Shown here one piece after another: positions 4,960-9,074 of a DNA stretch of 9,074 bases (position 1 is its first letter; every line of letters begins with the position of its first letter). Source of the stretch: Anaerolineales bacterium UBA6668 (GTDB lineage Bacteria; Chloroflexota; Anaerolineae; Anaerolineales; UBA6668); the NCBI GenBank assembly GCA_002455215.1, contig DKKK01000094.1, positions 30,330 through 39,403 of the forward strand, written 5' to 3'. The notes below the pieces were generated by a model. That model searched no databases, was not told where the DNA came from, and saw only the letters and a list, made by a program, of their open reading frames with translations. The translations under genes were made by a program, and so were the position numbers.

Positions 4960-7326
4960 ATGCTGACGCCTACCCCTGACCCTGCTGAGAATACTCAAAA
5001 AGAATCTGCAACTATGCAGGATGTGTTTTTTGCACATACTCTTGATGCAATCATCTGCTTCTCAACAGACTGGAATATCACGCACTGGAATCCGCAGGCA
5101 GAGACAGTATTTGGCTGGCAAGCGGAACAAATAACGGGTAGTAATTTATACAACATTTTCCCCTTGGGTTTGCCTAGCGAAACCGTATCTCACCCACAAA
5201 ATGCCGGGGAAACCATTACCCGTAGCGTATTAAATAAACCAGTTTTTACCACTGCCCAAAGCAAAAGTGGCGCTGAACTCACTTTGCAAGTTGTCGTCAT
5301 TCCAAACTCTCCCTTTGCGCAAAACGAGTACACGATTTTTGCACGAGACTATACCCAGCAAAAGGAATTAGAAGGGCAAGTTAGCTTTGCCAAGGACACT
5401 GTTGAGATTGCGGAACGAGCAAAATCCGAGTTTTTGGCAAACATGAGCCATGAAATCCGCACGCCAATGAACGCCATTTTGGGCTTGGCAGGGTTGCTTA
5501 TGGACACCCCATTAAATGCGGAACAGCATAATTTTGTCAGCACCATTCGGCGCAGTGGGGATGCACTTCTCAGCATTTTTAATGATATTCTCGACTACTC
5601 AAAAATCGAAGCGGGCAATCTAAATCTGGAAATAGCCCCCTTTGACCTGCGAGTTTGCATTGAAGAAGCACTAGACCTTTTTGCCATTGATGCCGGACGA
5701 AAATACTTAGACCTTGCCTACCATTTTAAAGGCGACGTGCCCGCTGTCATTCAAGGCGACATGGTACGTGTTCGCCAAATCCTTATCAATTTAGTAGGGA
5801 ATGCAGTCAAATTTACTGAAAATGGCGAAGTATCGGTGTTAGTAGATTGTGAAAGACTTTCTGCCGATCAGCTTCGTTTGCATTTTACAGTGAAAGACAC
5901 CGGTATCGGCATTTCTAGCGAACAAACCAACCGCCTGTTTCTTGCTTTTAGTCAGTTAGACCCCACCACTCGCCGCCGCTATGGGGGCACAGGCTTGGGG
6001 CTAGCGATTTGTTACCAGCTTATCCAATTGATGGGCGGCAAAATCTGGGTAGAAAGCGAACCCGGCAAGGGCTCCACTTTTCATTTTACCTTTGAAACTA
6101 GCGCTGTAGCAGATGACCGTTACGCCTATTTACAACACCCACAACCACAATTGCGCGGGCAACGAGTCATGATTATTGACGATAATCCAACCAATCGCCT
6201 AATCATTGAGCGTCAAACCATTAGCTGGGGCATGATTACCGAGAGTTATCCATCCGGTCCCGCCGCCTTAGACCGTTTGGGGCATCCGCCGGGTTTTGAT
6301 ATTGTTTTGTTAGACGTACACATGCCCGACATGGATGGAATTGCAGTGGCACAAGAAATTCGCAAAGTCTTTCCCCGTTTGCCCATTGTGATTGTTAGTT
6401 CGAGTGGGCGCAGTGAAATCGGGCTGAATGACATCAATATTGATGCTTACCTGCACAAACCTATCAAACCCGCCTTACTCTACAACGTACTTTTGCAACT
6501 TGCGGTAGAACGAAAGCGGGCAACCGGAGAACTACAACTCACAGAAGGTCCATTCTTTGACCACGAATTGGCAACACGTCACCCCTTGCGCATATTGGTA
6601 GCTGAAGATAACATCGTCAACCAAAAAGTGGTCATACACTTGCTCAATCGCCTGGGCTATCAGCCGGATTTGGTTTCCAACGGCTTGGAAGTGTTAAGCA
6701 TGTTGGAGAACCGCCCGTATGATGTTATCTTGATGGATGTACAAATGCCGGAAATGGATGGCGTACAAGCCGCTAGGCAAATTCTTAATACCTACGCTAA
6801 ACATCACCGCCCTCGCATAGTCGCTGTGACAGCCCACGCTCTACAAGGTGATAGGGAGCGTTACCTTTCGGCAGGTTTAGACGACTACATCAGCAAGCCT
6901 ATCCGTGTACAAGATTTAGTTGCATCGCTTGAAAAATGTGTTGCCATCACCGACAAAATGCCACGCTGGCAAGGGTTGATAGACCTATCCTACCTGAAGG
7001 AACAATTTGGCACAGATGCAGATGAAATCCTGCAAGAGTTGTTACCCATTTTCATGCGAGAAGCGTCCACCCTAGTGAAACGCCTGCTACTTGCCCGTGC
7101 AAAACAAGACAAAGAAGAAATCTTCCAAGCCGGGCACGCTTTATTTAATGCTTGTAGTGGTATAGGAGCCATGCGCCTTGCCGATTTATGCAAACAATTA
7201 GAAGTGTATGTTCGACATGGTATTGGCGAGCAAGACACACTTGTAGATGGCATTGCCAAAGAGTACGAGCTTCTCAACACGCGTTGGAACGCCGGAACAT
7301 TATTTACAGATACCAAAGCCACCTAG
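4960..7326 (+). CDS. Cytosolic hybrid sensor histidine kinase (PAS-HisKA-HATPase-REC-REC-Hpt)
   Basis: 788 aa, with no membrane segment or signal peptide. Domains in order: a PAS sensor (about 19-135); a short coiled-coil linker; HisKA with autophosphorylated H164 in SHEIRTPMN; and an ATPase domain with N box (N277, N281), DTGIGI (313-318) and GGTGLGLA (342-349). REC1 has acidic pair D407/D408, phospho-acceptor D452 and K500. REC2 has E549/D550, D593, T624 and K646. The C-terminal region (about 675-775) resembles Hpt, with H726 in GHALFNACSGIGA. All kinase and receiver key residues are present. The Hpt motif keeps the His, but the usual HxLKGxS reads HALFNAC. The signal is sensed in the cytosol through PAS. 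No DNA-binding output regulator is next to it, so its final target is unknown. Two stop codons in a row (TAG TAG) end the gene. ATG 4960 is used; an internal ATG at codon 19 is an alternative. Confidence 0.93.
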   Translation: MLTPTPDPAENTQKESATMQDVFFAHTLDAIICFSTDWNITHWNPQAETVFGWQAEQITGSNLYNIFPLGLPSETVSHPQNAGETITRSVLNKPVFTTAQSKSGAELTLQVVVIPNSPFAQNEYTIFARDYTQQKELEGQVSFAKDTVEIAERAKSEFLANMSHEIRTPMNAILGLAGLLMDTPLNAEQHNFVSTIRRSGDALLSIFNDILDYSKIEAGNLNLEIAPFDLRVCIEEALDLFAIDAGRKYLDLAYHFKGDVPAVIQGDMVRVRQILINLVGNAVKFTENGEVSVLVDCERLSADQLRLHFTVKDTGIGISSEQTNRLFLAFSQLDPTTRRRYGGTGLGLAICYQLIQLMGGKIWVESEPGKGSTFHFTFETSAVADDRYAYLQHPQPQLRGQRVMIIDDNPTNRLIIERQTISWGMITESYPSGPAALDRLGHPPGFDIVLLDVHMPDMDGIAVAQEIRKVFPRLPIVIVSSSGRSEIGLNDINIDAYLHKPIKPALLYNVLLQLAVERKRATGELQLTEGPFFDHELATRHPLRILVAEDNIVNQKVVIHLLNRLGYQPDLVSNGLEVLSMLENRPYDVILMDVQMPEMDGVQAARQILNTYAKHHRPRIVAVTAHALQGDRERYLSAGLDDYISKPIRVQDLVASLEKCVAITDKMPRWQGLIDLSYLKEQFGTDADEILQELLPIFMREASTLVKRLLLARAKQDKEEIFQAGHALFNACSGIGAMRLADLCKQLEVYVRHGIGEQDTLVDGIAKEYELLNTRWNAGTLFTDTKAT

Positions 7327-7423
7327 TAGCAAACTGCAAGTTATATTGTCCGGTGAAGATGTAAATTCGTAATAGCCAGAAGCGCCTTTTGTCTCTCGCC
7401 TGTTCGCCGTTTAAAGCAAAGTT

Positions 7424-9074
7424 ATGGATAAAAAATCACTTTCGACCTTAGAATTAGATAAGGTACTGGAAATACTAGCACGCTATTGTGCTTTTTCTGC
7501 CAGCAAAGAACTGGCGCTCAACCTGCATCCCACCACATACCTGACCGAAGCGCAAGACTGGCAACGCGAAACCAGCGAAGCACGCAAATTGTTAGACGCC
7601 GCACCGGAAACAACTATTGGTGGGGCAAGGGATGTCCGCTCAATGGTGGGAATTGCCGAGCGTGGTGGCGTACTGCTTGCCAATGAACTGCTAGATGTCA
7701 AGGCGACTTTGGTCAGCGCCCGAGAACTCAAACGTAAATTTGCCCGCATTGCCGATGTTTACCCCCGTTTGGCATTTTTGGCTGAAGGGCTAAGTGACGC
7801 GCCCGGCATTGTGGAAGCCATTAGCCGCACCATTGATGACCAACGTACCGAAGTGTTAGATAGCGCCAGTAGCCTATTGGCGAGTATCCGCTCACAAATG
7901 CGAGTCACCCACAGCCGTATTCTGGACAAACTCCAGCGGATTCTATCCCATCCCGACAATGCTCAATACCTGCAAGACCCCATTGTCACAGAACGCAGTG
8001 ACCGATTTGTGATTCCGGTTCGTTCAAACTTTAAAGGACGCATCCCCGGCATTGTACACGACCAGTCCTCCAGCGGGCAAACTATCTTTATCGAACCAAT
8101 GGCGACAGTCACGCTCAATAATGAATACCGTGAACTGCAACTGTCAGAAGCACAGGAAATACGGCGCATTTTGGCGGAACTAAGTGCGCTAATTGCCGCA
8201 CAAGGGCAAAACATCCTTTGGACGGTAGAAAATCTGGCAAGTATTGATTTGGCATTTGCCAAAGCAAAATATGCTGAAGCGGTTAACGCCACAGAACCGC
8301 TCTTAGTGGCAATGCCAACTGAAAAAGAACGAGCGGCAAAAGCCAAACCCGGCGCGGCGTATCAACACCCCGGCTCAAAATTGCGCCTATACGGTGCGCG
8401 TCATCCCCTGTTAGACCCGAAAAAAGTAGTCCCGATTGATGTGGAACTCCCACCGGATATCTTTGCACTGATTATTACCGGTCCCAATACCGGGGGCAAA
8501 ACCGTAACCCTTAAGACGGTCGGGCTGGCGGCGCTAATGGCACAATGTGGGTTGCATGTGTTGGCAGATAGCGGGGCAGAACTTTCAGTATTTCAAGACG
8601 TATTGGCAGATATTGGCGATGAACAATCGGTGGAGCAAAGCCTATCCACATTCAGTAGCCACATTACCAATATCATCCGCATTTTACAACAGGCAGATTA
8701 TCGCTGTTTGATGATCTTTGACGAGATGGGGGCAGGAACAGACCCCGGTGAAGGAGCGGCTCTGGCGCGGGCATTGCTGGTACACCTACTCGAAAGCGGC
8801 ATTACCACCCTCGGCACCACCCACTATCCTGAGCTAAAGGCATTTGCCCACACCATGCCGGGCGTCACCAATGCCAGTGTTGAGTTCAACATCCAAACAC
8901 TTGCCCCCACTTATCGCTTAATGATTGGGTTACCCGGGCGCAGTAACGCGATTGCCATTGCCCAGCGGCTGGGCTTGCCCGACAGCATTATCCAGCTAGC
9001 ACGCGGCTACACAGGCAGTACCGAACAAACTGCCGATGACTTACTGGACGAAATCTACCGCCAACGCGATGCCG
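7424..9074 (+). CDS. mutS2: MutS2 DNA mismatch-repair-family ATPase/endonuclease, 3' end outside window
   Basis: The frame is open from ATG 7424 to the right edge (550 residues). MutS2 proteins are normally about 780-800 aa, so some 230-250 residues are missing, including the connector and the C-terminal Smr nuclease domain. The N-terminus (MDKKSLSTLELDKVLEILARYC) is the typical MutS2 start. The helical core and clamp follow, with RFVIPVRSNFKGRIPGIVHD at 194-213 and SSSGQTIFIEP at 215-225. Then comes the ATPase: Walker A GPNTGGKT at 353-360, the ST-x-SSH region at 408-413, Walker B CLMIFDE at 428-434, the GAGTDPGEGAALA signature at 436-448 and TTHYPELK at 465-472. MutS2 binds branched DNA and ribosome collisions and is reported to suppress homologous recombination or rescue stalled ribosomes. 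It is distinct from true mismatch-repair MutS. There is no strong ribosome site, and no clear promoter in the 97-bp gap after the kinase gene. Confidence 0.95.
   Translation, partial: MDKKSLSTLELDKVLEILARYCAFSASKELALNLHPTTYLTEAQDWQRETSEARKLLDAAPETTIGGARDVRSMVGIAERGGVLLANELLDVKATLVSARELKRKFARIADVYPRLAFLAEGLSDAPGIVEAISRTIDDQRTEVLDSASSLLASIRSQMRVTHSRILDKLQRILSHPDNAQYLQDPIVTERSDRFVIPVRSNFKGRIPGIVHDQSSSGQTIFIEPMATVTLNNEYRELQLSEAQEIRRILAELSALIAAQGQNILWTVENLASIDLAFAKAKYAEAVNATEPLLVAMPTEKERAAKAKPGAAYQHPGSKLRLYGARHPLLDPKKVVPIDVELPPDIFALIITGPNTGGKTVTLKTVGLAALMAQCGLHVLADSGAELSVFQDVLADIGDEQSVEQSLSTFSSHITNIIRILQQADYRCLMIFDEMGAGTDPGEGAALARALLVHLLESGITTLGTTHYPELKAFAHTMPGVTNASVEFNIQTLAPTYRLMIGLPGRSNAIAIAQRLGLPDSIIQLARGYTGSTEQTADDLLDEIYRQRDA

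Noticed and set aside
7346..7375. TTGTCC-18-TAATAG as a mutS2 promoter
   Set aside because: The -10 matches only three of six bases, so it is not distinguishable from chance.

Overview
This is a 9.07-kb bacterial chromosomal window of moderate GC, densely packed with mostly unrelated genes. It carries six complete or near-complete protein genes plus two cut by the window edges. The laminarinase-like end domain, the SurE variant and the MutS2 sequence feel like Chloroflexota (Anaerolineae-type). That is inference from protein character only; there is no rRNA or other phylogenetic marker here. No tRNA, rRNA, CRISPR array, transposase or integrase was found.

Left part (1-2613, + strand): the C-terminal end of a protein finishing in a concanavalin-A-like (LamG/DUF1080-type) beta-sandwich, then a DNA methyltransferase with SPPY and DPMAGTGST motifs, then a 333-aa protein with a recognisable PD-(D/E)XK nuclease core. 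The last two lie 101 bp apart on the same strand. They look like a compact type II-style restriction-modification pair, with a perfect 8-bp inverted repeat just before the nuclease gene.

Middle (2634-4840): surE (5'/3'-nucleotidase, - strand, TTG start) and a tandem double-Nudix hydrolase gene (+ strand) are divergently transcribed from a 434-bp intergenic region. Both act on nucleotide-type substrates. The gap is the only large non-coding stretch and is unusually structured. It holds two diverged direct copies of an ~85-bp element with a hairpin inside each, two further hairpins, and a stem followed by a T-run close to the Nudix start.

Right part (4841-9074, + strand): a 788-aa cytosolic hybrid histidine kinase (PAS-HisKA-HATPase-REC-REC-Hpt) behind a good sigma-70-type promoter, followed by mutS2, which is cut at residue 550 before its Smr nuclease end.

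The items most worth following up are the restriction-modification pair with its unfamiliar nuclease, and the repeat/hairpin-rich surE-Nudix intergenic region. Most of the rest looks like ordinary housekeeping and signalling genes.
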